Under the pieces are notes generated by a model, which did not search any database, was not told where the DNA came from, and saw only the letters and a program-made list of their open reading frames with translations. A DNA stretch of 64,000 nt. It comes from Arthrobacter woluwensis. GTDB taxonomy: Bacteria; Actinomycetota; Actinomycetes; Actinomycetales; Micrococcaceae. Below, piece after piece: positions 35,874 to 44,738 of the stretch. The translations under genes were made by a program, and so were the position numbers. The stretch covers positions 744,001-808,000 of the forward strand of contig NZ_JAUSXR010000001.1 in the NCBI RefSeq assembly GCF_030816155.1, read 5' to 3'. The number at the start of each line of letters is the position of its first letter. Within the stretch, counting starts at the first letter, position 1.

Positions 35874-35879
35874 ATTCCG

Positions 35880-36461
35880 GTGAGCGAAACATGGCTGGTG
35901 GTCGGACTGGGTAATCCGGGGGCGCAGTATGCGGGCAACCGGCACAATGTGGGCCAGATGGTTCTGGACGAACTGGCCCAGCGGATGGGCGCACGGTTCA
36001 GTGTCCACAAGAGCCGTGCCCAGCTGGCGGAGGGCCGCCTCGGGATCGGCGGACCGAAGCTCCTCCTCGCCAAGCCGATGAGCTACATGAATCTCTCGGG
36101 TGGGGCCACCTCGGCACTGAGCAGGTTCTTCGGGATCGAGCCGGACCACGTGATCGCCGTGCATGACGAGATCGACATCCCCTTCAACACGGTCAAATTG
36201 AAGCTCGGCGGGGGAGAGGGCGGCCATAATGGCCTGCGTGACATCAGCAAGGCCCTGGCCACCAAGGACTACCTGAGGGTCCGGGTGGGGGTGGGCCGTC
36301 CGCCGGGCCGCATGGACACCGCGGACTACGTGCTCAAGGATTTCACCGCCACCGAACGCAAGGATCTGCCGTTCCTGCTGGACGCCGCGGCGGACGCGGT
36401 CGAGGAACTGGTGGGCTCCGGTCTGGTGGCCGCTCAGCAGAGGTTCCACTCGCCGTCGTAG
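35880..36461 (+). CDS. pth: Peptidyl-tRNA hydrolase
   Basis: 193-residue hydrolase that frees tRNA from stalled peptidyl-tRNA. Conserved GLGNPG, catalytic His in [27 protein letters not shown] and [12 protein letters not shown] are all present. GTG start behind a leaderless-type promoter. Standard length. Confidence 0.95.
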   Translation: MSETWLVVGLGNPGAQYAGNRHNVGQMVLDELAQRMGARFSVHKSRAQLAEGRLGIGGPKLLLAKPMSYMNLSGGATSALSRFFGIEPDHVIAVHDEIDIPFNTVKLKLGGGEGGHNGLRDISKALATKDYLRVRVGVGRPPGRMDTADYVLKDFTATERKDLPFLLDAAADAVEELVGSGLVAAQQRFHSPS

Positions 36462-36592
36462 ACACTGGAAATACGGAGCCAAAGTCCCTTCTCCTGCCGC
36501 GGACACGCTGGTATGGTTCGAAGTAGCGAGCAGGGGGCATCGTGGTCAGTCGCAGGTCTTCAGGGGGCGACTGTTCATGAGAGGTGTCAAAG

Positions 36593-39430
36593 GTGAGTAC
36601 ATTCGGTACTGCCCACACGCCGACTTTGGCGTTGTCTGCAGCTCCCTCCACCTGGAGGAAGGTTCTCGGCGCGGTCGAGCGCAGGAAGTGGTCCGGCGCG
36701 GCTCACCGGCGCCTGATCCCCGCCGTGGAGGCCATGATCCAGGACCCCGATCTGCGGGGCATGCTCCTGGAAGGTCCCGAAGGCAGCGGCAAATCCTCTC
36801 TGGGCTACGAATTCGCACGGTCCCGTCCTGACATCCACGTGGTGATCCTCTCCGGAACCCAGGCGCTGCGCAGCAAGCCACTGGGGGTCTTTCTCAAATA
36901 CCTGGACCGGATTCCGGACAGCGCCGATCCGGAGGGTTCCGATCCGGTGCCCGCCGAAGTCATCCCACCGCTGAGCCAGGCCATCGCGGAGGAGGCCAGG
37001 GGCCGGAGCACCCTGCTGTTCGTCGATGACATCCACCGCATCGACTCCGCCTCCCTGTCCGTGATCGTGCATCTCGTGCTGTCCGGACGGAGCAAGCTCC
37101 TGGCCACCGCACCGCGGGGCAAAGACGTCAACTCCAGCCTGGGCTGGCTCGTCCGGGACGGACTGATCGTGCAGCACCGCATGGCTCCTCTGAACCGGAG
37201 CGAATCCCGGCAGCTGATCCTCCAGTCGACCGGTCATCCCATCTCCGAGGCCGCTCTGAGCGCGCTCCTGCAGCATCACGGCCGCTCGGCACTCACCATG
37301 CAGGCGCTGTTCGGCGAGCAGGTCGAGCAGCGCCGGATCGAGCTGCAGTCCGGCCACTGGATCTCCACCCACCCCCTGGCCATTGAACCCCGGGGCCCCG
37401 TGGCGCGGCTCATGGCGGTCCGGCTCCAGCGCGAGCCGGAAGAACTCCAGAAAGCACTCGTCAAAATAGCCCTGCTGCACCGGGCGCCCTGGCGACTGGC
37501 GGCCGCCGTGGTCGGTGTGAAGACCCTCGTGGAACTTGAAGAGCGCGGCCATCTGCTCGTGGAGACCTCCCGGGACCGGCATGTGAGCCTGAAGGATTAT
37601 TTCCTGGCCGAGTCCATCAGGGTCGGAAGCCATGAGAAGGCCAGTGGGGAGCTGCTCTCCGAGATCAACCTGGCGGCCGGCGGCTCGCTCATGGAACTCG
37701 AACCCTCCGAACTCCTGGTCCTGGGGCAGTGGCTGCTGGACTCCGGGCAGGATCTCGACGCCGGGCTGCGCGTGGGCATCGCCGACCACGCGCTGGCCAA
37801 CGCGCGGCCCCTTCTGGCCGTGCGGGTGCTGCGGGACTTCCCGGAAGACGACCCGCGGGCCGTGGAGGCCCGCTTCCTCACGGCCACCGCGTACTTCGCC
37901 CTGGCGGAGGCCGAGAAGGCCTGGTCCGTGATCGCTCCGGTCGACGTCGAGGCGTTCGTGGCCCGTGATCCGGGGCCCGGCACGCTCGCCGTCGCCGCGA
38001 TGGTGCAGCAAGCGCGCGTCCGGTGCCATCTGGAGCTGTTCGGGGACCATCAGGCGGCCTGGGATGAGGTCGCCACGCTGGAAGCACTCATCCGCCGCTT
38101 CGAGGAGGCGGACCGGACCGGCTGGAAGCGGACAGCCGGCGACGGCAGGCACCTGAGCGTCGCCGAGCGCCTTCTGCTCGCCGGGCTCGAGATCCGTTTC
38201 CACAGCGGGGACTTCCGGACGGTCGGCCCGGAGCTGGAAGAGTTATGGGAATCGCCGGGCGGCAGTGAGGAGCTGCGGCTGGTCTGTGGCAGCTTCCTGG
38301 TCATGTGCCATGCGGTGATGGGCCGTGAAGACGACGCCGTACGCCTCGCCGGGGAGGTCGCGGAGCGCCTGCGCCTGGCGCCGCAGGAGTACAAGGTGCG
38401 GGAGATCCACCTCGAAGGGCGGGTGCTCGCCCTGATCTGGAGCGGGCGCTGGGTGGAATGCGTCGACGAGCTTCAGGAACTCCTGGAAGCCAGCGGCCAG
38501 GATGCCATGTTCCGCGGCGGCGTCATGGAGCTGGGCGTCGGCCTGGCGTACTGCTTCGCCGGGAAATCCGATCAGTCCATCGAGATCCTCGCCTCCTCGA
38601 TCGCACAGCTGGAGGCGGAACGGCCCAACGGCTACCTGTGCGTCGCCCTGGCGGCGCTCGCGTTCTCCCACGCCTCGGCCGGGAACGAGGAGGCAGCCCA
38701 GGATCTGCTCACGCGGCTGGATCGGCTCGAAACGGCGATGAGCTGGGCCAACCGCTTCATGACGGAGTTCTTCGTGCGGATGGCCCGGCTCGCCATGAAC
38801 GACCTGGAAGCGGCGCGCCTGCTGGTCCGCTCCGGCCTGGAGGACCTCGAAGCGGGACGTCTGACCGCGGCGTCTCTCAGTCTGTTCGGCGCCAAGTACT
38901 ACAACAACCACCGCGAGACCGAGGCCGTCCGGGAGGCGGGCCTGCTCCGGCAAGGGGCCATGGGCGCCATCACGGCCGGCTGGGCGTCCGCGGTCCTGCA
39001 GCGTGACCCTCAGCAGGCCCTCGCCGCGGCCACCGCGGCCGAGAAGCTCCAGTTGCAGGCGGTCGAGTACCGTTGCGCCGCCGTCGCGCTTGAACTGGCG
39101 AAGGAGAACGCCAGCGCCGTGTCCGTCGCCTCGGCCCGCGCCCACCTGCAATCGGCCGAGAGCGGCGGGCTCGTCAACCGGACACTCGTCTCCGTCAGTC
39201 ACGGCGGCCACCTCACCCATCGGGAACTGCAGGTGGCCCGCCTGGCGGAACAGGGTCTGGGCAACCGGGACATCGCCCGCCGGATCGGCATCTCCGTCCG
39301 CACCGTGGAAGGCCACCTCTACCAGGCCTTCGCGAAACTGGGCGTGACGTCACGACAGCAACTCGACTCCTTGTCCGCCGCGTTGTCGGACACCACGCCT
39401 TCAGGACAGCCAGCGCCTGAGCATGAATGA
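36593..39430 (+). CDS. Large LuxR-type AAA (LAL) transcriptional regulator 1
   Basis: 945-residue regulator: N-terminal AAA/STAND ATPase with Walker A GPEGSGKSS (from residue 61) and Walker B LLFVDDIHR, a long central helical-repeat (TPR-like) region, and a C-terminal LuxR HTH (~870-925; LTHRELQVARLAEQGLGNRDIA ... RTVEGHL). I start at the GTG at 36593 because GAGAGG lies 8 nt upstream; a GTG at 36584 is also in frame. A second regulator of the same architecture overlaps its end by 8 bp. The polysaccharide cluster starts 3 kb downstream, so control of it is a reasonable inference. The stimulus is unknown. Confidence 0.85.
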   Translation: MSTFGTAHTPTLALSAAPSTWRKVLGAVERRKWSGAAHRRLIPAVEAMIQDPDLRGMLLEGPEGSGKSSLGYEFARSRPDIHVVILSGTQALRSKPLGVFLKYLDRIPDSADPEGSDPVPAEVIPPLSQAIAEEARGRSTLLFVDDIHRIDSASLSVIVHLVLSGRSKLLATAPRGKDVNSSLGWLVRDGLIVQHRMAPLNRSESRQLILQSTGHPISEAALSALLQHHGRSALTMQALFGEQVEQRRIELQSGHWISTHPLAIEPRGPVARLMAVRLQREPEELQKALVKIALLHRAPWRLAAAVVGVKTLVELEERGHLLVETSRDRHVSLKDYFLAESIRVGSHEKASGELLSEINLAAGGSLMELEPSELLVLGQWLLDSGQDLDAGLRVGIADHALANARPLLAVRVLRDFPEDDPRAVEARFLTATAYFALAEAEKAWSVIAPVDVEAFVARDPGPGTLAVAAMVQQARVRCHLELFGDHQAAWDEVATLEALIRRFEEADRTGWKRTAGDGRHLSVAERLLLAGLEIRFHSGDFRTVGPELEELWESPGGSEELRLVCGSFLVMCHAVMGREDDAVRLAGEVAERLRLAPQEYKVREIHLEGRVLALIWSGRWVECVDELQELLEASGQDAMFRGGVMELGVGLAYCFAGKSDQSIEILASSIAQLEAERPNGYLCVALAALAFSHASAGNEEAAQDLLTRLDRLETAMSWANRFMTEFFVRMARLAMNDLEAARLLVRSGLEDLEAGRLTAASLSLFGAKYYNNHRETEAVREAGLLRQGAMGAITAGWASAVLQRDPQQALAAATAAEKLQLQAVEYRCAAVALELAKENASAVSVASARAHLQSAESGGLVNRTLVSVSHGGHLTHRELQVARLAEQGLGNRDIARRIGISVRTVEGHLYQAFAKLGVTSRQQLDSLSAALSDTTPSGQPAPEHE

Positions 39431-42092
39431 CATCGCGCGGCCGTTCGGCCGGGGACCCGAACTGGCGGAGGTGCTCAGGCTCCTGACTTCCGACGAGGTG
39501 CCCGCCGTCTTCGTGGCCGCGTCGCCGGGCATGGGCGTCACCACGCTGCTGCGCCGGCTCTTCGGCTCCTTGTCCGCCACACGCCCCGTGCTCTCCCTGC
39601 ACGGCACCCCGGCCCTGAACCTCGTCAACTACGGCGTGCTGGCCGTGCTGCGCGGGATGGACTCGATGGGCGCCCTGTCCCTCAATCCCGCTCCCGCCCT
39701 CAAGGTGCTCCGGGCCCACTTCCGGGCACAGCGGCAGGCGCTCGGCGGCGACGCCGACGGGCCGCCTCCCGTGGTGGTGATCGACGAAGCGGATTCCCTC
39801 GACCCCGCCAGCAGCGACCTCTTCGCCTCGCTGGTCATGGAGGGGGACATCACGCTCGTGGCCTCCTACGACGCCCGGCGTCCGCTGGCGGGTCCGCTCA
39901 GCGAGCTCTGGGGGATGGGACTGGCCGAGGAGGTGGGGCTCGAACCGCTCGACCGCGAGCGCACGAGCGACTACGCCCGCGAGGCTCTGGGCGCGCCACT
40001 GCTGCCCGGCCTCGAGTGGAAACTCTGGCAGGATTCGGGCGGCAGCCCCATGCTCCTGCATCTGCTGCTGTCCGAAGCGCGACGGAACGGGGGGATCGCC
40101 CTCCGTCGCGACGTGTGGGTGGCCACCGCGAAGGAGCCCTGGTCGGGTGAGGGTCTGCACGCGATCGTCGAGGAACGGCTGGCCAGCCTGAGCCTGCAAT
40201 CGCATCACGCCCTTAACGCCGTGGCGCTGGGCGGCACGCTGCGACGGAAGATCCTTCAGACCCGGTTCGGCGCGGAAGCGGTGCAGACCCTCCTGGACGA
40301 GGGCTTCGTCCGCTTCGAGGACGGCGATCCGGAACGGCTCCGGATGACGAACCCGGTGTACGGGGAAGTGGTCCGCTCCCTGATCCCGCACAGCCTGAGC
40401 CGGGCCATCCTGGAGGATCTGGAGACCCTCGAAGGAGACGTGGACGTGCCGCTGGTGATGCTCCAGCGGACCCGCTGGCTGCTCGACTCCGGCATGCCGG
40501 TGCCGCCGGAGCAGCTGCTGCGTGCCGCGACGCTGGCCTGCAAGCACTTCGATCCCGGTCTGGCCGGGAGATTCCTGAGCGCCGTGCCCGCCACGACGCA
40601 CGCGGCGTGGGCGGAGGCCGTGCGGGCCCGGCTCGACTTCAACGAGGGCGAGTACCGGCGGGTCCGGGAGCGTCTGGCCGCACCCTGGCTCCTGTCCGAC
40701 CGGGAGGCGCAGCTGCGGGTATCCCTCCTCGAGGCGGCCACCACCATCGCGGCCGGGCTGCCGCCGTCGGGCATCGCCGGACAGGGGCGGAGGCTCCGTG
40801 CGCTGGCCGCCACCGGCTTCACCGACGACGGCGGCACCGACTGCCGCGCCGCGCTCCTCCGGCGCGCGGAGGTGCTGGAGGCCCTGGCCGCCAACCAGCA
40901 GGGACACTTGGCCGAGCTCGGGCGGCTGATCGGCTCCCTCCTGGAAACCACCGAGAATGACGACTCACCCCACGCCCTGATCGACCGGACCCTGGCGCTG
41001 TCCCTCGACGCGGAGCGCCTCACGGTCCTGGGTGACTCTGAGGCGGCGCTGCGGCGTGCCGGACAGGCGTTCGCCCTCCGGCATGACGAGAGCCTGGACG
41101 TCTTCTTCCTGCCGGAGACCGTGATCGTCACGGCCCTCATGGTCTCCCTCGCCGCCGGAAGCCCGCAGGCCGCGCTGGAACTCGTGGCCCTGACCCGGAT
41201 CGATGCCACTGGCGCCGCGATGGCGTTCGGCGGCGGCACGAGCCTGATCACCGGCGCCATCCTCGGGCTGCAGGGCGAGTACGCCGCGAGTCTGGAACCC
41301 CTGCTCGCGGGCCTGGAGAACCTGAAGATCAACGATCCCCAGCGGCTGCGCGGCTTCTTCGTGGCGCAGGCGTACATGGCGGCGGCCAAGACGGGCCGGA
41401 TCGAGCTGGCACGGGAACTGCGGGAGAGCTACGAACCCGGCTGCACCTTCTACTACGGCCAGGTCATGGCGCCCCTGCTGATGGCCTGCGGTGACGCCGA
41501 GCTGGACCCCGACGGCCCTGGGATGGCGGCCATGGTGGAGACGGCCGAGACCATGGCACGGGCGGGATTCCTCGGGCTGGCGGCGCCCGCCTGGTCCATG
41601 CTGCTCGGACTCGGCCATCCCGGGGCCCGCGAGCACCTGGAGGGCCTGATCCCCGGGCTCACCGGACCGTGGGCCGAGGCGATGGCCCGGTTCCTGGAGG
41701 CCGCGCAGGTCCCCGACGCCCAGCAGATCCTCGAAGCCGGCCGCTCGCTGGATGTGCGCGGCCACACCGCGCTCGCCCGGTCGCTCTACCGCACCGCGGC
41801 GGACACGGCACAGCGCAATGGCGACGGCGTCACCGCCCATCACGCCCGGCAGTCGCTCAGCACGGTGGGCGACGCCGTCGGTGACGGGGCCGGCACGGAT
41901 GCGCAGGGTCTTCCGAAACTCACGGGCCGAGAGAAGGAGATCGCCCGGCTCGCACGGGACGGGCACTCCGACGAGACGATCGCTTCCCTCCTGCACCTCT
42001 CCGTCCGGACGGTGGGCGGGCACCTGAGCCGTGCGTACCGGAAACTCGGCGTCTCCTCCCGACGCCAGCTGGCGGACGTCTTCAAAGACTGA
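39423..42092 (+). CDS. Large LuxR-type AAA transcriptional regulator 2, degenerate Walker A
   Basis: 889-residue paralogue of the preceding regulator with the same order: ATPase-like N-terminus, long helical middle, C-terminal LuxR HTH (~830-885; LTGREKEIARLARDGHSDETIA). The P-loop reads SPGMGVTT (residues 34-41): the essential lysine is replaced by Val39, while Walker B VVVIDEADS at 117-125 is kept. It may therefore bind but not hydrolyse ATP, or act only with its neighbour. The ATG lies within the last codons of regulator 1, implying coupled translation and perhaps a heteromeric complex. Confidence 0.83.
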   Translation: MNDIARPFGRGPELAEVLRLLTSDEVPAVFVAASPGMGVTTLLRRLFGSLSATRPVLSLHGTPALNLVNYGVLAVLRGMDSMGALSLNPAPALKVLRAHFRAQRQALGGDADGPPPVVVIDEADSLDPASSDLFASLVMEGDITLVASYDARRPLAGPLSELWGMGLAEEVGLEPLDRERTSDYAREALGAPLLPGLEWKLWQDSGGSPMLLHLLLSEARRNGGIALRRDVWVATAKEPWSGEGLHAIVEERLASLSLQSHHALNAVALGGTLRRKILQTRFGAEAVQTLLDEGFVRFEDGDPERLRMTNPVYGEVVRSLIPHSLSRAILEDLETLEGDVDVPLVMLQRTRWLLDSGMPVPPEQLLRAATLACKHFDPGLAGRFLSAVPATTHAAWAEAVRARLDFNEGEYRRVRERLAAPWLLSDREAQLRVSLLEAATTIAAGLPPSGIAGQGRRLRALAATGFTDDGGTDCRAALLRRAEVLEALAANQQGHLAELGRLIGSLLETTENDDSPHALIDRTLALSLDAERLTVLGDSEAALRRAGQAFALRHDESLDVFFLPETVIVTALMVSLAAGSPQAALELVALTRIDATGAAMAFGGGTSLITGAILGLQGEYAASLEPLLAGLENLKINDPQRLRGFFVAQAYMAAAKTGRIELARELRESYEPGCTFYYGQVMAPLLMACGDAELDPDGPGMAAMVETAETMARAGFLGLAAPAWSMLLGLGHPGAREHLEGLIPGLTGPWAEAMARFLEAAQVPDAQQILEAGRSLDVRGHTALARSLYRTAADTAQRNGDGVTAHHARQSLSTVGDAVGDGAGTDAQGLPKLTGREKEIARLARDGHSDETIASLLHLSVRTVGGHLSRAYRKLGVSSRRQLADVFKD

Positions 42093-42205
42093 CCGGCACC
42101 CACCCGCAGCCGGGCCTCAGGCCACCCGCTCATGCACCGGGGCGGAGCCGTGCCCTGGGACGCCCGGACCGCCCCGCCGGGCCCGCTTTCCGCCGTCGGC
42201 GCCCC

Positions 42206-42218
42206 GTACCTGAGTAGT
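42206..42218 (+). promoter_or_regulatory. TAC-N4-GTAGT box, copy 1
   Basis: GTACCTGAGTAGT, one of three related 13-bp sites in the window with a TAC/GTA inverted repeat and a shared GTAGT end. It lies ~210 bp upstream of the first polysaccharide gene, flanked by GGCGCC on both sides. The 335-base gap 42093-42427 contains this box, copy 2, a GGTAGT half-site at 42351 and a hairpin. Confidence 0.5.
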
Positions 42219-42289
42219 GGGGCGCCGTGCCGCCCGGAACCACGTAGACGACCGGCGTTCGGGGGAGCGGCGGGTGGCCCGGGCGGGCA

Positions 42290-42302
42290 CTACTCGGGTA
42301 GT
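42290..42302 (+). promoter_or_regulatory. TAC-N4-GTAGT box, copy 2
   Basis: CTACTCGGGTAGT has perfect CTAC/GTAG arms, 126 bp upstream of the sugar transferase start. It is the most symmetrical of the three boxes. Confidence 0.5.
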
Positions 42303-42360
42303 CCCGGTGGCGAGCCCGGGTTCTGAGCGAGGGTGGCCGGCCGAGATGCAGGTAGTGCCT

Positions 42361-42384
42361 CCGCGGGCCTGGACCGGCCCGCGG
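42361..42384 (+). promoter_or_regulatory. Leader hairpin before the sugar transferase gene
   Basis: CCGCGGGCC (42361-42369) and GGCCCGCGG (42376-42384) form a 9-bp stem with a 6-nt loop, 43 nt before the ATG. TTGACT follows at 42388-42393. The hairpin could be an attenuator or an operator. Confidence 0.4.
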
Positions 42385-42427
42385 TACTTGACTGAAAGGG
42401 CAGTTCAAAAACCACAAAGAGGTCTCA

Positions 42428-44260
42428 ATGTCCCGGTCTTCATCCCCGGTGGCGCATCGTGGCGAGAACCCGTCCCGGGTCAGCCCTGTGCGGTCCATCG
42501 ACAGTAACGGTGGTGCGATCACACTGCCCGGCCGTCAGGCGCGGGCTCCACATGCGGGGTCGGCGGTGGAACAGCCTTCCGAGACCGAGGCTACCCCCCT
42601 GCCACCGTCGGCCCCCTTACTCCCGCGAGGGCGCACCACCCTCTGGGCGTCGGCCCACCAGGCCCTGGCGAACCGTGCCACTGAGCGCCGTGCCTCTGAG
42701 TATCACGCCGCTGAGCACAGTGTCGCCAAGCACGGTGCCACCGCGCACCGCGTGAGCGCAGCTGACGCCTTGGAAGGGCTTGACGAGCCGGCCGGCGTCG
42801 CGAAGACCGTCACCACCCGCAGGGCCGGGCGGCCACTCACCGCGGCAGGCGCCGGCGCCTGGGAGAGGGGTCTGAGGAGGAAGCTGAGGATCAGCGACTG
42901 GGCGTGCATCGTGGCCGCCGTGTTCCTGGCCCACACCCTCCGCTGGGGATTCGGCGCCTGGGAGCTGGGGGACACCTACTTCTGGGTCAGCCTCGGCATC
43001 ATCGTGCTGTGGTGCCTGGACCTGGAGTTCGGGCACAGCCGCGATCCCCGGGTGCTCGGGCTCGGAGCCTCGGAGTACAAGGCCCTGGCTCACTCCGCCA
43101 CACGCGTGTTCGTGCTCGCCGCGGCGGTGCTGATCGTGGTGCAGGGCGGGGTGCTCCGCGGATTCTTCCTTACGGCCTTCCCGTGCGGCCTGCTCCTCCT
43201 GCTCGTGTCCCGATGGCTGTGGCGGCGCGATCTCAACGGGCGCCGTCGGCGGGGCGAGTACCTGCAGGACGTGGTGGTGATCGGCCGGACCAAGGACGTC
43301 GAGTCCGTGATCCTCCAGCTCCAGGACAATCCCGCGGTCGGCTACCGGGTCGCCGGGGTGGCGCTCAACTCACTGCCGCGGAAGGCCGCGTATGGCAAGC
43401 CCTGGTACCGGATCCCGGTGATGTCCACCCTGGATGACATCGAACAGCTGGTCCGGCTCTCCGGTGCGAGCATCGTGATCGTGGCGGGGACGCTGCCGGG
43501 CGGATCGCACCGTCTGCGCGAACTCGGCTGGCGCCTCGAGGACCTCTCCACCGAACTGGTCCTGGCCTCCCGGCTGACCGACATCGCGGGGCCGCGGGTC
43601 CACTACCGTCCCGTGGAGGGCATGCCTCTCATGCACGTGGAACTGCCGCAGTTCACGGGCACCCGGCACCTGCTCAAGCGCCTCGTGGACCTCACGGTCG
43701 GCGTCCTGGCCCTGGTGATCCTGACCCCGGTCTTCCTGCTTCTGGCCCTGGTGGTGAAAGCCGATTCGCCCGGGCCGGTCTTCTACTCACACGAGCGGAT
43801 CGGCCGCAACGGCACCACGTTCAGGATGCACAAGTTCCGGTCGATGGCGACCGACGCCGACCTCCGCCTCGCGGAGCTGAGCGCCGGGAACGAAGGCGCC
43901 GGCCCCCTCTTCAAGCTACGCGACGACCCCCGGGTCACCCGGTGCGGGAAGTGGATGCGGCGGTACTCGCTGGACGAGCTGCCCCAGCTGTTCAACGTCC
44001 TGACCGGCGAGATGAGCCTGGTGGGACCCCGTCCGCCACTGCGCCGGGAGGTCGAGGCGTATGAGCAGCCCGCGCACCGCCGGCTCCTCATCAAGCCCGG
44101 GATCACCGGCCTCTGGCAGATCAGCGGACGGTCCAATCTGTCCTGGCAGGAATCGGTCCGGCTGGACCTCTACTACGTCGAGAACTGGTCGCTCATGGGT
44201 GACCTCATGATCATGTGGCGGACCGCGAAAGCCATGGTCTCAGCGGAAGGTGCGTACTGA
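42428..44260 (+). CDS. Undecaprenyl-phosphate sugar-1-phosphate transferase (WbaP/CpsE type)
   Basis: 610-residue initiating enzyme of the polysaccharide cluster, loading the first sugar phosphate onto the lipid carrier at the membrane. It has an unusually long ~150-residue disordered His/Ala/Arg-rich N-terminal extension, four or five membrane helices (~155-270), a CoA-binding-like domain (VVVIGRTKDVESVI) and the C-terminal catalytic domain with its own helix (~415-440), KFRSM at 469 and LDELPQLFNVL from ~515. The ATG follows AAAGAGG. The sugar cannot be read from sequence. Confidence 0.88.
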   Translation: MSRSSSPVAHRGENPSRVSPVRSIDSNGGAITLPGRQARAPHAGSAVEQPSETEATPLPPSAPLLPRGRTTLWASAHQALANRATERRASEYHAAEHSVAKHGATAHRVSAADALEGLDEPAGVAKTVTTRRAGRPLTAAGAGAWERGLRRKLRISDWACIVAAVFLAHTLRWGFGAWELGDTYFWVSLGIIVLWCLDLEFGHSRDPRVLGLGASEYKALAHSATRVFVLAAAVLIVVQGGVLRGFFLTAFPCGLLLLLVSRWLWRRDLNGRRRRGEYLQDVVVIGRTKDVESVILQLQDNPAVGYRVAGVALNSLPRKAAYGKPWYRIPVMSTLDDIEQLVRLSGASIVIVAGTLPGGSHRLRELGWRLEDLSTELVLASRLTDIAGPRVHYRPVEGMPLMHVELPQFTGTRHLLKRLVDLTVGVLALVILTPVFLLLALVVKADSPGPVFYSHERIGRNGTTFRMHKFRSMATDADLRLAELSAGNEGAGPLFKLRDDPRVTRCGKWMRRYSLDELPQLFNVLTGEMSLVGPRPPLRREVEAYEQPAHRRLLIKPGITGLWQISGRSNLSWQESVRLDLYYVENWSLMGDLMIMWRTAKAMVSAEGAY

Positions 44261-44261
44261 C

Positions 44262-44738
44262 ATGCCCGTCATCCATCGGATCGGTTACGTCCCCGGGGTC
44301 TACGACCTCTTCCACGTGGGGCACCTGAATCTCCTCCGGCAGGCCCGCCAGCACTGCGAATACCTCGTGGCGGGCGTCGTCAGCGACGAACTCGTCCGGG
44401 AACGGAAGGGCTTCACACCCGTGGTCCCCGAGCACGAACGCCTCGACATCGTCTCCTCCCTGGATCTCGTGGACGAGGGGATCCTGGAGGCCGTCGCCAG
44501 CAAGGCCGAGGTGTGGGAGCGGATCCGCTTCGACGCGATCTTCAAGGGCGACGACTGGCAGGGCACCCCGGCGGGGGAGGCCCTGGAGCAGCTCTTCGAG
44601 CCTCTCGGAGTCGAGATCGTCTACCTGCCATACACCCTGCACACCTCGAGCACCGCGCTCCGCAGGGCCCTCGACCTCCTGGACCGCTCCGCGGCCCCGG
44701 CCACCCCTCAGCAGCCGATCGCCCAGGTGACGCCATGA
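44262..44738 (+). CDS. Glycerol-3-phosphate cytidylyltransferase family protein (TagD-like)
   Basis: 158-residue nucleotidyltransferase: HVGH at residues 18-21 in GVYDLFHVGHLNLL, a second motif ERKGFTP, FKGDDWQGT as in TagD, and a C-terminal TSSTALR resembling the family ISTT motif. TagD makes CDP-glycerol for teichoic acids; close relatives make CDP-ethanolamine or act on other phospho-alcohols, so the substrate is uncertain. The ATG at 44262 follows GGAAGG and starts 1 nt after the preceding stop. The C-terminal ~20 residues are Pro/Ala-rich. Confidence 0.82.
   Translation: MPVIHRIGYVPGVYDLFHVGHLNLLRQARQHCEYLVAGVVSDELVRERKGFTPVVPEHERLDIVSSLDLVDEGILEAVASKAEVWERIRFDAIFKGDDWQGTPAGEALEQLFEPLGVEIVYLPYTLHTSSTALRRALDLLDRSAAPATPQQPIAQVTP

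Noticed and set aside
42093..42427. Small open frames before the sugar transferase gene
   Set aside because: Pro/Arg-rich, no ribosome site, and they cover the palindromic boxes and hairpin.
44250..44261. GTG at 44250 as start of the TagD-like gene
   Set aside because: It lies inside the previous gene without a spaced ribosome site; the ATG at 44262 follows GGAAGG.
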